DNA from: Nemertoderma westbladi
Taxonomy: Eukaryota; Xenacoelomorpha; Nemertodermatida; Nemertodermatidae
DNA length: 39,669 nucleotides
Direction of reading: 5' to 3'
NCBI GenBank assembly: GCA_032718475.1
Contig: JAUCBJ010003792.1
Location: 1 to 39,669, forward strand
Below, in pieces: positions 19,801 to 34,637 of the stretch. A program made the translations under genes and the position numbers. Below the pieces are notes generated by a model. The model was not told the origin of the DNA. It did no database searches and worked only from the letters and a program-made list of their open reading frames with translations. Numbering within the stretch: the stretch's first letter is position 1; each line of letters begins with the position of its first letter.

Positions 19801-22800
19801 TTCCATTACATTAACTCGCTTGATAATAGGTACACACACGCTACAATAAGGTACACACAGCTACAATAAGGTACAAACAGTTACATTAAGGTACACACAC
19901 GTTACAATAAGGTACAGACAACTACAATAAGGTACAAACAGCTACAATAGGTACACACACGCTACAATAAGGTACAGACAACTACAATAAGGTACAAACA
20001 GCTACAATAGGTACACACACGCTACAATAAGGTACACACAGTTACAATAAGGTACAGACAACTACAATAAGGTACACACACGCTACAATAAGGTACACAC
20101 AGCTACAATAAGGTACAAACAGTTACATTAAGGTACACACACGCTACAATAAGGTACAGACAACTACAATAAGGTACAAACAGCTACAATAGGTACACAC
20201 ACGCTACAATAAGGTACACACAGCTACAATAAGGTACAAACAGTTACATTAAGGTACACACACGCTACAATAAGGTACAGACAACTACAATAAGGTACAA
20301 ACAGCTACAATAGGTACACACACGCTACAATAAGGCACAGACAACTACAATAAGGTACAAACAGTTACATTAAGGTACACACACGCTACAATAAGGTACA
20401 GACAACTACAATAAGGTACAAACAGCTACAATAGGTACACACACGCTACAATAAGGTACACACAGCTACAATAAGGTACAAACAGTTACATTAAGGTACA
20501 CACACGCTACAATAAGGTACAGACAACTACAATAAGGTACAAACAGCTACAATAGGTACACACACGCTACAATAAGGTACAGACAACTACAATAAGGTAC
20601 AAACAGCTACAATAGGTACACACACGCTACAATAAGGTACAGACAACTACAATAAGGTACAAACAGCTACAATAGGTACACACACGCTACAATAAGGTAC
20701 AGACAACTACAATAAGGTACAGACAACTACAATAAGGTACAAACAGCTACAATAAGGTACAAACAGTTACATTAAGGTACACACAGCTACAATAAGGTAC
20801 AAACAGTTACATTAAGGTACACACACGCTCCAATAAGGTACAGACAACTACAATAAGGTACAAACAGCTACAATAAGGTACAAACTCGCTACAATTAATA
20901 GGTACACACACGCTACAATAAGGTACAAACAGCTACAATAAGGTACAAACTCGCTACAATTAATAGGTACACACACGCTACAATAAGGTACAAACAGCTA
21001 CAATAAGGTACAAACACGCTACAATAGGTAAACACACAAGGTACAAACAGTTACATTAAGGTACACACACGCTCCAATAAGGTACAGACAACTACAATAA
21101 GGTACAAACAGCTACAATAGGTACACACACGCTACAATAAGGTACACACAGCTACAATAGGTACACACACGCTACAATAAGGTACACACAGCTACAATAA
21201 GGTACACACACGCTACAATAAGGTACACACAGCTACAATAAGGTACAAACAGTTACAATAAGGTACAGACACGCTACAATAAGGTACACACAGCTACAAT
21301 AAGGTACAAACAGCTACAATAAGGTACAAACAGTTACATTAAGGTACACACAGCTACAATAAGGTACAGACAACTACAATAAGGTACAAACAGCTACAAT
21401 AGGTACACACACGCTACAATAAGGTACAGACAACTACAATAAGGTACAAACAGCTACAATAGGTACACACACGCTACAATAAGGTACAGACAACTACAAT
21501 AAGGTACAAACAGCTACAATAGGTACACACACGCTACAATAAGGTACAGACAACTACAATAAGGTACAAACAGCTACAATAGGTACACACACGCTACAAT
21601 AAGGTACAGACAACTACAATAAGGTACAGACAACTACAATAAGGTACAGACAACTACAATAAGGTACAGACAACTACAATAAGGTACAAACAGTTACATT
21701 AAGGTACACACACGCTCCAATAAGGTACAGACAACTACAATAAGGTACAAACAGCTACAATAAGGTACAGACAACTACAATAAGGTACAGACAACTACAA
21801 TAAGGTACAAACAGCTACAATAAGGTACAAACAGTTACATTAAGGTACACACACGCTACAATAAGGTACACACAGTTACATTAAGGTACACACACGCTAC
21901 AATAAGGTACACACAGCTACAATAAGGTACACACACGCTACAATAAGGTACACACACGCTACAATAAGGTACAGACACGCTACAATAAGGTACACACAGC
22001 TACAATAAGGTACAAACAGTTACATTAAGGTACACACACGCTCCAATAAGGTACAGACAACTACAATAAGGTACAAACAGCTACAATAAGGTACAGACAA
22101 CTACAATAAGGTACAAACAGCTACAATAAGGTACAGACAACTACAATAAGGTACAAACAGCTACAATAAGGTACAGACAACTACAATAAGGTACAAACAG
22201 CTACAATAAGGTACAGACAACTACAATAAGGTACAAACAGCTACAATAAGGTACAGACAACTACAATAAGGTACAAACAGCTACAATAAGGTACAGACAA
22301 CTACAATAAGGTACAAACAGCTACAATAAGGTACAGACAACTACAATAAGGTACAAACAGCTACAATAAGGTACAAACAGTTACATTAAGGTACACACAC
22401 GCTCCAATAAGGTACAGACAACTACAATAAGGTACAAACAGCTACAATAAGGTACAAACTCGCTACAATTAATAGGTACACACACGCTACAATAAGGTAC
22501 AAACAGCTACAATAAGGTACAAACTCGCTACAATTAATAGGTACACACACGCTACAATAAGGTACAAACAGCTACAATAAGGTACAAACACGCTACAATA
22601 GGTAAACACACAAGGTACAAACAGTTACATTAAGGTACAAACAGTTACATTAAGGTACAAACAGCTACAATAAGGTACAAACTCGCTACAATTAATAGGT
22701 ACACACACGCTACAATAAGGTACAAACAGCTACAATAAGGTACACACAGCTACAATAAGGTACAAACAGTTACATTAAGGTACACACACGCTCCAATAAG

Positions 22801-25800
22801 GTACAGACAACTACAATAAGGTACAAACAGCTACAATAAGGTACAAACTCGCTACAATTAATAGGTACACACACGCTACAATAAGGTACAAACAGCTACA
22901 ATAAGGTACAAACTCGCTACAATTAATAGGTACACACACGCTACAATAAGGTACAAACAGCTACAATAAGGTACAAACACGCTACAATAGGTAAACACAC
23001 AAGGTACAAACAGTTACATTAAGGTACAAACAGTTACATTAAGGTACAAACAGCTACAATAAGGTACAAACTCGCTACAATTAATAGGTACACACACGCT
23101 ACAATAAGGTACAAACAGCTACAATAAGGTACAAACTCGCTACAATTAATAGGTACACACACGCTACAATAAGGTACACACAGCTACAATAAGGTACAAA
23201 CAGTTACATTAAGGTACACACACGCTCCAATAAGGTACAGACAACTACAATAAGGAACAAACAGCTACAATAAGGTACAGACAACTACAATAAGGTACAA
23301 ACAGCTACAATAAGGTACAGACAACTACAATAAGGTACAAACAGCTACAATAGGTACACACACGCTACAATAAGGTACACACAGCTACAATAGGTACACA
23401 CACGCTACAATAAGGTACACACAGCTACAATAAGGTACACACACGCTACAATAAGGTACACACAGCTACAATAAGGTACAAACAGTTACAATAAGGTACA
23501 GACACGCTACAATAAGGTACACACAGCTACAATAAGGTACAAACAGTTACATTAAGGTACACACACGCTCCAATAAGGTACAGACAACTACAATAAGGTA
23601 CAAACAGCTACAATAGGTACACACACGCTACAATAAGGTACACACAGCTACAATAAGGTACAAATAGCTACAATAAGGTACAAACAGCTACAATGAGGTA
23701 CAAACAGCTACAATAAGGTACAAACAGTTACATTAAGGTACACACACGCTCCAATAAGGTACAGACAACTACAATAAGGTACAAACAGCTACAATAGGTA
23801 CACACACGCTACAATAAGGTACACACAGCTACAATAAGGTACAAATAGCTACAATAAGGTACAAACAGCTACAATAAGGTACAAACTCGCTACAATTAAT
23901 AGGTACACACACGCTACAATAAGGTACAAACAGCTACAATAAGGTACAAACACGCTACAATAGGTAAACACACGCTACAATAAGGTACAAACAGCTACAA
24001 TAAGGTACAAATAGCTACAATAAGGTACAAACAGCTACAATAAGGTACAAACACGCTACAATAGGTAAACACACGCTACAATAAGGTACAAACAGCTACA
24101 ATAAGGTACAAATAGCTACAATAAGGTACAAATAGCTACAATAAGGTACAAACAGCTACAATAAGGTACAAACTCGCTACAATTAATAGGTACACACACG
24201 CTACAATAAGGTACAAACAGCTACAATAAGGTACAAACACGCTACAATAGGTAAACACACGCTACAATAAGGTACAAACAGCTACAATAAGGTACAAACA
24301 CGCTACAATAAGGTACAGACAACTACAATAAGGTACAAACAGTTACATTAAGGTACACACACGCTCCAATAAGGTACAGACAACTACAATAGGTACACAC
24401 ACGCTACAATAAGGTACAAACAGCTACAATAGGTACACACACGCTACAATAAGGTACACACAGCTACAATAAGGTACACACACGCTACAATAAGGTACAC
24501 ACAGCTACAATAAGGTACAAACAGTTACAATAAGGTACACACACGCTACAATAAGGTACAAACAGCTACAATAAGGTACAAACAGTTACATTAAGGTACA
24601 CACACGCTCCAATAAGGTACAGACAACTACAATAAGGTACAAACAGCTACAATAGGTACACACACGCTACAATAAGGCACAGACAACTACAATAAGGTAC
24701 AAACAGTTACATTAAGGTACACACACGCTACAATAAGGTACAAACAGCTACAATAAGGTACACACAGCTACAATAAGGTACACACACGCTACAATAAGGT
24801 ACACACAGCTACAATAAGGTACAAACAGTTACAATAAGGTACACACACGCTACAATAAGGTACAAACAGCTACAATAAGGTACACACAGCTACAATAAGG
24901 TACACACACGCTACAATAAGGTACACACAGCTACAATAAGGTACAAACAGTTACAATAAGGTACAGACACGCTACAATAAGGTACACACAGCTACAATAA
25001 GGTACAAACAGTTACATTAAGGTACACACACGCTCCAATAAGGTACAGACAACTACAATAAGGTACAAACAGCTACAATAGGTACACACACGCTACAATA
25101 AGGTACAGACAACTACAATAAGGTACAAACAGTTACAATAAGGTACACACAGCTACAATAAGGTACACACAGCTACAATAAGGTACACACAGCTACAATA
25201 AGGTACAAACAGTTACAATAAGGTACAGACACGCTACAATAAGGTACACACAGCTACAATAAGGTACAAACAGTTACATTAAGGTACACACACGCTCCAA
25301 TAAGGTACAGACAACTACAATAAGGTACAAACAGCTACAATAGGTACACACACGCTACAATAAGGTACACACAGCTACAATAAGGTACACACACGCTACA
25401 ATAAGGTACACACAGCTACAATAAGGTACACACAGTTACAATAAGGTACACACACGCTACAATAAGGTACAAACAGCTACAATAAGGTACAAACAGTTAC
25501 ATTAAGGTACACACACGCTCCAATAAGGTACAGACAACTACAATAAGGTACAAACAGCTACAATAGGTACACACACGCTACAATAAGGCACAGACAACTA
25601 CAATAAGGTACAAACAGTTACATTAAGGTACACACACGCTACAATAAGGTACAAACAGCTACAATAAGGTACACACAGCTACAATAAGGTACACACACGC
25701 TACAATAAGGTACACACAGCTACAATAAGGTACAAACAGTTACAATAAGGTACACACACGCTACAATAAGGTACAAACAGCTACAATAAGGTACACACAG

Positions 25801-28190
25801 CTACAATAAGGTACACACACGCTACAATAAGGTACACACAGCTACAATAAGGTACAAACAGTTACAATAAGGTACAGACACGCTACAATAAGGTACACAC
25901 AGCTACAATAAGGTACAAACAGTTACATTAAGGTACACACACGCTCCAATAAGGTACAGACAACTACAATAAGGTACAAACAGCTACAATAGGTACACAC
26001 ACGCTACAATAAGGTACAGACAACTACAATAAGGTACAAACAGCTACAATAGGTACACACACGCTACAATAAGGTACACACAGCTACAATAAGGTACAAA
26101 TAACTACAATAAGGTACAAACAGCTACAATAAGGTACAAACTCGCTACAATTAATAGGTACACACACGCTACAATAAGGTACAAACAGCTACAATAAGGT
26201 ACAAACACGCTACAATAGGTACACACATGCTACAATAAGGTACACACAGCTACAATAAGGTACACACACGCTACAATAAGGTACACACAGCTACAATAGG
26301 TACACACACGCTACAATAAGGTACACACAGCTACAATAAGGTACAAACAGTTACAATAAGGTACAAACAGCTACAATAAGGTACAAACTCGCTACAATAA
26401 GGTACACACAGCTACAATAGGTACACACACGCTACAATAAGGTACACACAGCTACAATAAGGTACACACACGCTACAATAAGGTACACACAGCTACAATA
26501 GGTACACACACGCTACAATAAGGTACACACAGCTACAATAAGGTACAAACAGTTACAATAAGGTACAAACAGCTACAATAAGGTACACACACGCTACAAT
26601 AAGGTACACACAGCTACAATAGGTACACACACGCTACAATAAGGTACACACAGCTACAATAAGGTACAAACAGTTACAATAAGGTACAAACAGCTACAAT
26701 AGGTACACACACGCTACAATAAGGTACACACAGCTACAATAAGGTACAAACAGTTACAATAAGGTACAAACAGCTACAATAAGGTACAAACTCGCTACAA
26801 TTAATAGGTACACACACGCTACAATAAGGTACAAACAGCTACAATAAGGTACAAACACGCTACAATAAGGTACACACAGCTACAATAAGGTACAGACAAC
26901 TACAATAAGGTACAAACAGCTACAATAGGTACACACACGCTACAATAAGGTACACACAGCTACAATAAGGTACAAACAGTTACAATAGGTACACACAGCT
27001 ACAATAAGGTACAAACAGTTACAATAAGGTACAAACAGCTACAATAAGGTACAAACTCGCTACAATTAATAGGTACACACACGCTACAATAAGGTACAAA
27101 CAGTTACAATAAGGTACAAACAGCTACAATAAGGTACAAACTCGCTACAATTAATAGGTACACACACGCTACAATAAGGTACACACAGCTACAATAAGGT
27201 ACACACAGCTACAATAAGGTACAAACAGTTACAATAAGGTACAAACAGCTACAATAAGGTACAAACTCGCTACAATTAATAGGTACACACACGCTACAAT
27301 AAGGTACACACAGCTACAATAAGGTACACACAGCTACAATAAGGTACAAACAGTTACAATAAGGTACAAACAGCTACAATAAGGTACAAACTCGCTACAA
27401 TTAATAGGTACACACACGCTACAATAAGGTACAAACAGCTACAATAAGGTACAAACACGCTACAATAGGTACAAACAGCTACAATAAGGTACAAACTCGC
27501 TACAATTAATAGGTACACACACGCTCCAATAAGGTACAGACAACTACAATAAGGTACAAACAGCTACAATAGGTACACACATGCTACAATAAGGTACACA
27601 CAGCTACAATAAGGTACACACACGCTACAATAAGGTACACACAGCTACAATAAGGTACACACAGCTACAATAAGGTACAGACAACTACAATAAGGTACAA
27701 ACAGCTACAATAGGTACACACACGCTACAATAAGGTACAGACAACTACAATAAGGTACAAACAGCTACAATAGGTACACACACGCTACAATAAGGTACAC
27801 ACAGCTACAATAAGGTACAAACAGTTACAATAAGGTACAGACAACTACAATAAGGTACAAACAGCTACAATAGGTACACACACGCTACAATAAGGTACAC
27901 ACAGCTACAATAAGGTACAGACACGCTTCAATAAGGTACAGATAGCTACAATATCTACACACACGCTACAATGAAGTACAAATAGCTACAATATATACAC
28001 ACACGCTACAATGAAGTACAAATAGCTACAATATATACAATACTCACACGCTACAATGAAGTACAAAGAGCTACAATAAGGTACAAACAGGCCACAATAA
28101 GGTACAAAGAGCTACAATAAGGTACAAAGAGCTACAATAAGGTACAAACGGCTACAATAAGATACAAACAGGACACACACACGCAACAAA

Positions 28191-28744
28191 GAGCTGTACA
28201 AAAACCTCAAGCTGGTACAAAAATAGCTGCACCCCCAACACAAATAGCCATAGATATATATCTTAACAACCAAATTGCGCTACCACCACATATAAGAATG
28301 CTATGCCGGCTTATCGAAAAATTGCACCGCCAAAAGTCACTATATCCCATGACTTTCGTGAGATTATCCGCATCTTCAAGGCCGGCCAGTGTTGTTTATG
28401 TGGCTGCCAACGCACAATATTGTGCTGTGGTTGATCCTAATCTCATTTCATTGCCGGATTAACGCATCCGGTGGCTATAATTAAAATGGTAGGACCATAA
28501 TAAAATATGTAAAACAACAGCAAGTAAAACTGGTCAGACAATAATTGTGAACCAATAGAACGAGTTGAAACAATTGTGAAATCAAATATGTCCAATCAAT
28601 ACGGTACATGGACTCCTGTGGCTAAAATGGGATGACTAAATAATATATAACGGCGGGTAAAATAATAAATTAGATCAAACAATAAATTCAGCGATAGAAT
28701 CGAATAAAATAAAATCTAGTCTAAAATCTGATGCACATGACGCT
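28191..28744. other. Unique spacer between two satellite arrays
   Basis: About 550 bp of non-repetitive sequence. A 54-codon frame (28298-28462, +) is open upstream into decayed array units but shows no PDZ or other recognisable sequence and has no convincing splice sites. It is not called as a gene. Confidence 0.45.
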
Positions 28745-31700
28745 AGTACAGTTCAGTAATAGTCAGTTCAGTAATAGTCAGTTCAGTAATAGTCAGTTCG
28801 TCAGTTCAGTAATAAGTCAGTTCAGTAATAGTCAGTTCAGTAATAGTCAGTTCAGTAATAGTCAGTTCGTTCAGTAATAGTCAGTTCGTTCAGTAATAGT
28901 CAGTTCAGTAATAGTCAGTTCAGCAATAGTCAGTTCAGTAATAGTCAGTTCGTTCAGTAATAGTCAGTTCAGTAATAGTCAGTTCAGTAATAGTCAGTTC
29001 AGTAATAGTCAGTTCAGTAACAGTCAGTTCAGTAATAGTCAGTTCAGTAATAGTCAGTTCAGTAATAGTCAGTTCAGTAATAGTCAGTTCAGTAATAGTC
29101 AGTTCAGTAATAGTCAGTTCAGTAATAGTCAGTTCAGTAATAGTCAGTTCAGTAATAGTCAGTTCGTTCAGTAATAGTCAGTTCGTTCAGTAATAGTCAG
29201 TTCGTTCAGTAATAGTCAGTTCGTTCAGTAATAGTCAGTTCGTTCAGTAATAGTCAGTTCAGTAACAGTCAGTTCAGTAATAGTCAGTTCAGTAATAGTC
29301 AGTTCGGTAATAGTCAGTTCGTTCAGTAATAGTCAGTTCAGTAATAGTCAGTTCAGCAATAGTCAGTTCAGTAATAGTCAGTTCGTTCAGTAATAGTCAG
29401 TTCAGTAATAGTCAGTTCAGTAATAGTCAGTTCATTAATAGTCAGTTCAGTAACAGTCAGTTCAGTAATAGTCAGTTCAGTAATAGTCAGTTCAGTAATA
29501 GTCAGTTCAGTAATAGTCAGTTCAGTAATAGTCAGTTCGTTCAGTAATAGTCAGTTCGTTCAGTAATAGTCAGTTCGTTCAGTAATAGTCAGTTCAGTAA
29601 TAGTCAGTTCAGTAATAGTCAGTTCGTTCAGTAATAGTCAGTTCGTTCAGTAATAGTCAGTTCGTTCAGTAATAGTCAGTTCGTTCAGTAATAGTCAGTT
29701 CGTTCAGAAATAGTCAGTTCGTTCAGTAATAGTCAGTTCGTTCAGTAATAGTCAGTTCGTTCAGAAATAGTCAGTTCAGTAATAGTCAGTTCAGTAATAG
29801 TCAGTTCGTTCAGTAATAGTCAGTTCGTTCAGTAATAGTCAGTTCGTTCAGTAATAGTCAGTTCGTTCAGTAATAGTCAGTTCAGTAATAGTCAGTCAGT
29901 TCAGTAATAGTCAGTCAGTTCAGTAATAGTCAGTTCGTTCAGTAATAGTCAGTTCGTTCAGAAATAGTCAGTTCGTTCAGTAATAGTCAGTTCGTTCAGT
30001 AATAGTCAGTTCGTTCAGTAATAGTCAGTTCAGTAATAGTCAGTTCAGTAATAGTCAGTTCAGTAATAGTCAGTTCAGTAATAGTCAGTTCAGTAATAGT
30101 CAGTTCAGTAATAGTCAGTTCGTTCAGTAATAGTCAGTTCGTTCAGTAATAGTCAGTTCGTTCAGTAATAGTCAGTTCGTTCAGTAATAGTCAGTTCGTT
30201 CAGAAATAGTCAGTTCGTTCAGTAATAGTCAGTTCGTTCAGTAATAGTCAGTTCGTTCAGAAATAGTCAGTTCAGTAATAGTCAGTTCAGTAATAGTCAG
30301 TTCGTTCAGTAATAGTCAGTTCAGTAATAGTCAGTTCGTTCAGTAATAGTCAGTTCGTTCAGTAATAGTCAGTTCGTTCAGTAATAGTCAGTTCGTTCAG
30401 TAATAGTCAGTTCGTTCAGAAATAGTCAGTTCGTTCAGTAATAGTCAGTTCGTTCAGTAATAGTCAGTTCGTTCAGAAATAGTCAGTTCAGTAATAGTCA
30501 GTTCAGTAATAGTCAGTTCAGTAATAGTCAGTTCGTTCAGTAATAGTCAGTTCGTTCAGTAATAGTCAGTTCGTTCAGTAATAGTCAGTTCAGTAATAGT
30601 CAGTTCAGTAATAGTCAGTTCGTTCAGTAATAGTCAGTTCGTTCAGAAATAGTCAGTTCAGTAATAGTCAGTTCAGTAATAGTCAGTTCGTTCAGTAATA
30701 GTCAGTTCAGTAATAGTCAGTTCGTTCAGTAATAGTCAGTTCAGTAATAGTCAGTTCAGTAATAGTCAGTTCGTTCAGTAATAGTCAGTTCAGTAATAGT
30801 CAGTTCGTTCAGTAATAGTCAGTTCGTTCAGTAATAGTCAGTTCGTTCAGTAATAGTCAGTTCGTTCAGTAATAGTCAGTTCGTTCAGAAATAGTCAGTT
30901 CGTTCAGTAATAGTCAGTTCGTTCAGTAATAGTCAGTTCGTTCAGAAATAGTCAGTTCAGTAATAGTCAGTTCAGTAATAGTCAGTTCAGTAATAGTCAG
31001 TTCGTTCAGTAATAGTCAGTTCGTTCAGTAATAGTCAGTTCGTTCAGTAATAGTCAGTTCAGTAATAGTCAGTTCAGTAATAGTCAGTCAGTTCAGTAAT
31101 AGTCAGTTCGTTCAGTAATAGTCAGTTCGTTCAGAAATAGTCAGTTCGTTCAGTAATAGTCAGTTCGTTCAGTAGTAGTCAGTTCGTTCAGAAATAGTCA
31201 GTTCAGTAATAGTCAGTTCAGTAATAGTCAGTTCAGTAATAGTCAGTTCAGTAATAGTCAGTTCGTTCAGTAATAGTCAGTTCAGTAATAGTCAGTTCAG
31301 TAATAGTCAGTTCGTTCAGTAATAGTCAGTTCAGTAATAGTCAGTTCAGTAATAGTCAGTTCAGTAATAGTCAGTTCAGTAATAGTCAGTTCAGTAATAG
31401 TCAGTTCAGTAATAGTCAGTTCAGTAATAGTCAGTTCAGTAATAGTCAGTTCGTTCAGTAATAGTCAGTTCGTTCAGTAATAGTCAGTTCGTTCAGAAAT
31501 AGTCAGTTCAGTAATAGTCAGTTCAGTAATAGTCAGTTCAGTAATAGTCAGTTCAGTAATAGTCAGTTCAGTAATAGTCAGTTCAGTAATAGTCAGTTCG
31601 TTCAGTAATAGTCAGTTCAGTAATAGTCAGTTCAGTAATAGTCAGTTCAGTAATAGTCAGTTCAGTAATAGTCAGTTCAGTAATAGTCAGTTCAGTAATA

Positions 31701-34300
31701 GTCAGTTCGTTCAGTAATAGTCAGTTCGTTCAGTAATAGTCAGTTCGTTCAGTAATAGTCAGTTCGTTCAGTAATAGTCAGTTCGTTCAGTAATAGTCAG
31801 TTCGTTCAGTAATAGTCAGTTCGTTCAGTAATAGTCAGTTCGTTCAGTAATAGTCAGTTCAGTAATAGTCAGTTCGTTCAGTAATAGTCAGTTCGTTCAG
31901 TAATAGTCAGTTCGTTCAGTAATAGTCAGTTCGTTCAGTAATAGTCAGTTCGTTCAGTAATAGTCAGTTCGTTCAGAAATAGTCAGTTCAGTAATAGTCA
32001 GTTCAGTAATCGTCAGTTCAGTAATAGTCAGTTCAGTAATAGTCAGTTCAGTAATAGTCAGTTCGTTCAGTAATAGTCAGTTCAGTAATAGTCAGTTCAG
32101 TAATAGTCAGTTCGTTCAGTAATAGTCAGTTCGTTCAGTAATAGTCAGTTCGTTCAGTAATAGTCAGTTCGTTCAGTAATAGTCAGTTCGTTCAGTAATA
32201 GTCAGTTCGTTCAGTAATAGTCAGTTCAGTAATAGTCAGTTCGTTCAGTAATAGTCAGTTCAGTAATAGTCAGTTCGTTCAGAAATAGTCAGTTCAGTAA
32301 TAGTCAGTTCAGTAATAGTCAGTTCAGTAATAGTTAGTTCAGTAATAGTCAGTTCAGTAATAGTCAGTTCGTTCAGTAATAGTCAGTTCAGTAATAGTCA
32401 GTTCAGTAATAGTCAGTTCGTTCAGTAATAGTCAGTTCGTTCAGTAATAGTCAGTTCGTTCAGTAATAGTCAGTTCGTTCAGAAATAGTCAGTTCAGTAA
32501 TAGTCAGTTCAGTAATAGTCAGTTCAGTAATAGTCAGTTCAGTAATAGTCAGTTCAGTAATAGTCAGTTCGTTCAGTAATAGTCAGTTCAGTAATAGTCA
32601 GTTCAGTAATAGTCAGTTCAGTAATAGTCAGTTCAGTAATAGTCAGTTCAGTAATAGTCAGTTCAGTAATAGTCAGTTCGTTCAGTAATAGTCAGTTCGT
32701 TCAGAAATAGTCAGTTCAGTAATAGTCAGTTCAGTAATAGTCAGTTCAGTAATAGTCAGTTCAGTGTTCGTTCAGAAATAGTCAGTTCAGTAATAGTCAG
32801 TTCAGTAATAGTCAGTTCAGTAATAGTCAGTTCAGTAATGGTCAGTTCGGTAATAGTCAGTTCAGTAATAGTCAGTTCGTTCAGTAATAGTCAGTTCAGT
32901 AATAGTCAGTTCAGTAATAGTCAGTTCGTTCAGTAATAGTCAGTTCGTTCAGTAATAGTCAGTTCGTTCAGTAATAGTCAGTTCAGTAATAGTCAGTTCA
33001 GTAATAGTCAGTTCAGTAATAGTCAGTTCAGTAATGGTCAGTTCGGTAATAGTCAGTTCAGTAATAGTCAGTTCGTTCAGTAATAGTCAGTTCAGTAATA
33101 GTCAGTTCAGTAATAGTCAGTTCAGTAATAGTCAGTTCAGTAATAGTCAGTTCAGTAATAGTCAGTTCAGTAATAGTCAGTTCAGTAATAGTCAGTTCGT
33201 TCAGTAATAGTCAGTTCAGTAATAGTCAGTTCAGTAATAGTCAGTTCAGTAATAGTCAGTTCAGTAATAGTCAGTTCAGTAATATTCAGTTCAGTAATAG
33301 TCAGTTCAGTAATAGTCAGTTCAGTAATAGTCAGTTCAGTAATAGTCAGTTCAGTAATAGTCAGTTCAGTAATAGTCAGTTCAGTAATATTCAGTTCAGT
33401 AATAGTCAGTTCAGTAATAGTCAGTTCAGTAATGGTCAGTTCGGTAATAGTCAGTTCAGTAATATTCAGTTCAGTAATAGTCAGTTCAGTAATAGTCAGT
33501 TCAGTAATAGTCAGTTCAGTAATAGTCAGTTCAGTAATATTCAGTTCAGTAATAGTCAGTTCAGTAATAGTCAGTTCAGTAATAGTCAGTTCAGTAATAG
33601 TCAGTTCAGTAATAGTCAGTTCAGTAATAGTCAGTTCAGTAATAGTCAGTTCAGTAATAGTCAGTTCAGTAATAGTCAGTTCAGTAATAGTCAGTTCAGT
33701 AATAGTCAGTTCAGTAATAGTCAGTTCAGTAATAGTCAGTTCAGTAATAGTCAGTTCAGTAATATTCAGTTCAGTAATAGTCAGTTCAGTAATAGTCAGT
33801 TCAGTAATAGTCAGTTCAGTAATAGTCAGTTCAGTAATAGTCAGTTCAGTAATAGTCAGTTCAGTAATAGTCAGTTCAGTAATAGTCAGTTCAGTAATAG
33901 TCAGTTCAGTAATAGTCAGTTCAGTAATATTCAGTTCAGTAATAGTCAGTTCGTTCAGTAATAGTCAGTTCAGTAATAGTCAGTTCAGTAATAGTCAGTT
34001 CAGTAATAGTCAGTTCAGTAATATTCAGTTCAGTAATAGTCAGTTCAGTAATAGTCAGTTCAGTAATAGTCAGTTCAGTAATAGTCAGTTCAGTAATAGT
34101 CAGTTCAGTAATAGTCAGTTCAGTAATAGTCAGTTCAGTAATAGTCAGTTCAGTAATAGTCAGTTCAGTAATAGTCAGTTCAGTAATAGTCAGTTCAGTA
34201 ATAGTCAGTTCAGTAATAGTCAGTTCAGTAATAGTCATGTTCAGTAATAGTCAGTTCAGTAATAGTCAGTTCAGTAATAGTCAGTTCAGTAATATTCAAG
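28745..34300. repeat. ~5.5-kb minisatellite with 15- and 19-bp units
   Basis: It is built from GTCAGTTCAGTAATA (15 bp) and GTCAGTTCGTTCAGTAATA (19 bp), with a less common variant reading CAGAAATA. The two unit lengths are intermixed up to about 33200; after that the array is almost purely 15-bp units. Because 15 is a multiple of 3, that tail is open on both strands (for example 33432-34247 + and 33936-34238 -) as five-residue repeats. These frames are by-products of the unit length. Confidence 0.97.
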
Positions 34301-34637
34301 TCATGTTCAGTCGTTTCGTGATGAGTGAGAGATTGTATTTACCGATACAACTATAGATACAAACATTGAAAAAACAGTAAATACCTATTTAATTATAGGT
34401 ACTAATAAAAAATACAAAAAAGGGTGAATATGCCGCCAACATCAGGGACCAATTAATAGAGAAACGGTTTTGATTACCTTAAATTTGATTAGTTAAAACT
34501 TAAAAGAAACAATTAGGCCTTACCTTTCTATTTCATAAATTAATATGCGTAATTACTGTATATAATCAATTAATAAGTAGAAAAATTAATATCACTATAA
34601 ATATTGCAGTGAGAATAAATTGTTTAGTAAAATATTA
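34301..34637. other. 3' flank of the minus-strand membrane-protein gene
   Basis: AT-rich sequence with no gene. On the minus strand it would hold the 3' UTR. A variant polyadenylation hexamer ATTAAA (plus-strand TTTAAT near 34389) is the only candidate seen. Confidence 0.3.

Larger units (their letters stand above)
18414..28190. repeat. ~9.5-kb minisatellite, ~20-bp unit with higher-order structure
   Basis: The basic unit is GGTACAAACAGCTACAATAA. Main variants are a 21-bp form with GGTACACACACGCTAC, a form with CAGACAACTAC, a form with CAGTTACATTAA, a 24-bp form with AAACTCGCTACAATTAATA, and 19-bp forms lacking one A. Variants are arranged in dimers (about eight copies, 22035-22380), trimers (for example 20520-20700 and 21390-21610) and blocks of about 250 bp. 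The array starts 37 bp after the donor of the exon ending at 18376, with a degenerate first unit, and decays after about 27920. A non-repeat island interrupts it at about 19541-19800. It is non-coding. Confidence 0.97.

Noticed and set aside
28298-28462. 54-codon frame between satellites as the next PDZ-gene exon
   Set aside because: No PDZ motif and no matching acceptor and donor with the required phase 1 entry.
33432-34247. 271- and 100-residue frames of five-residue repeats on both strands
   Set aside because: They arise because the 15-bp satellite unit is divisible by three and lacks stops; both strands are open over the same DNA and no gene context exists.
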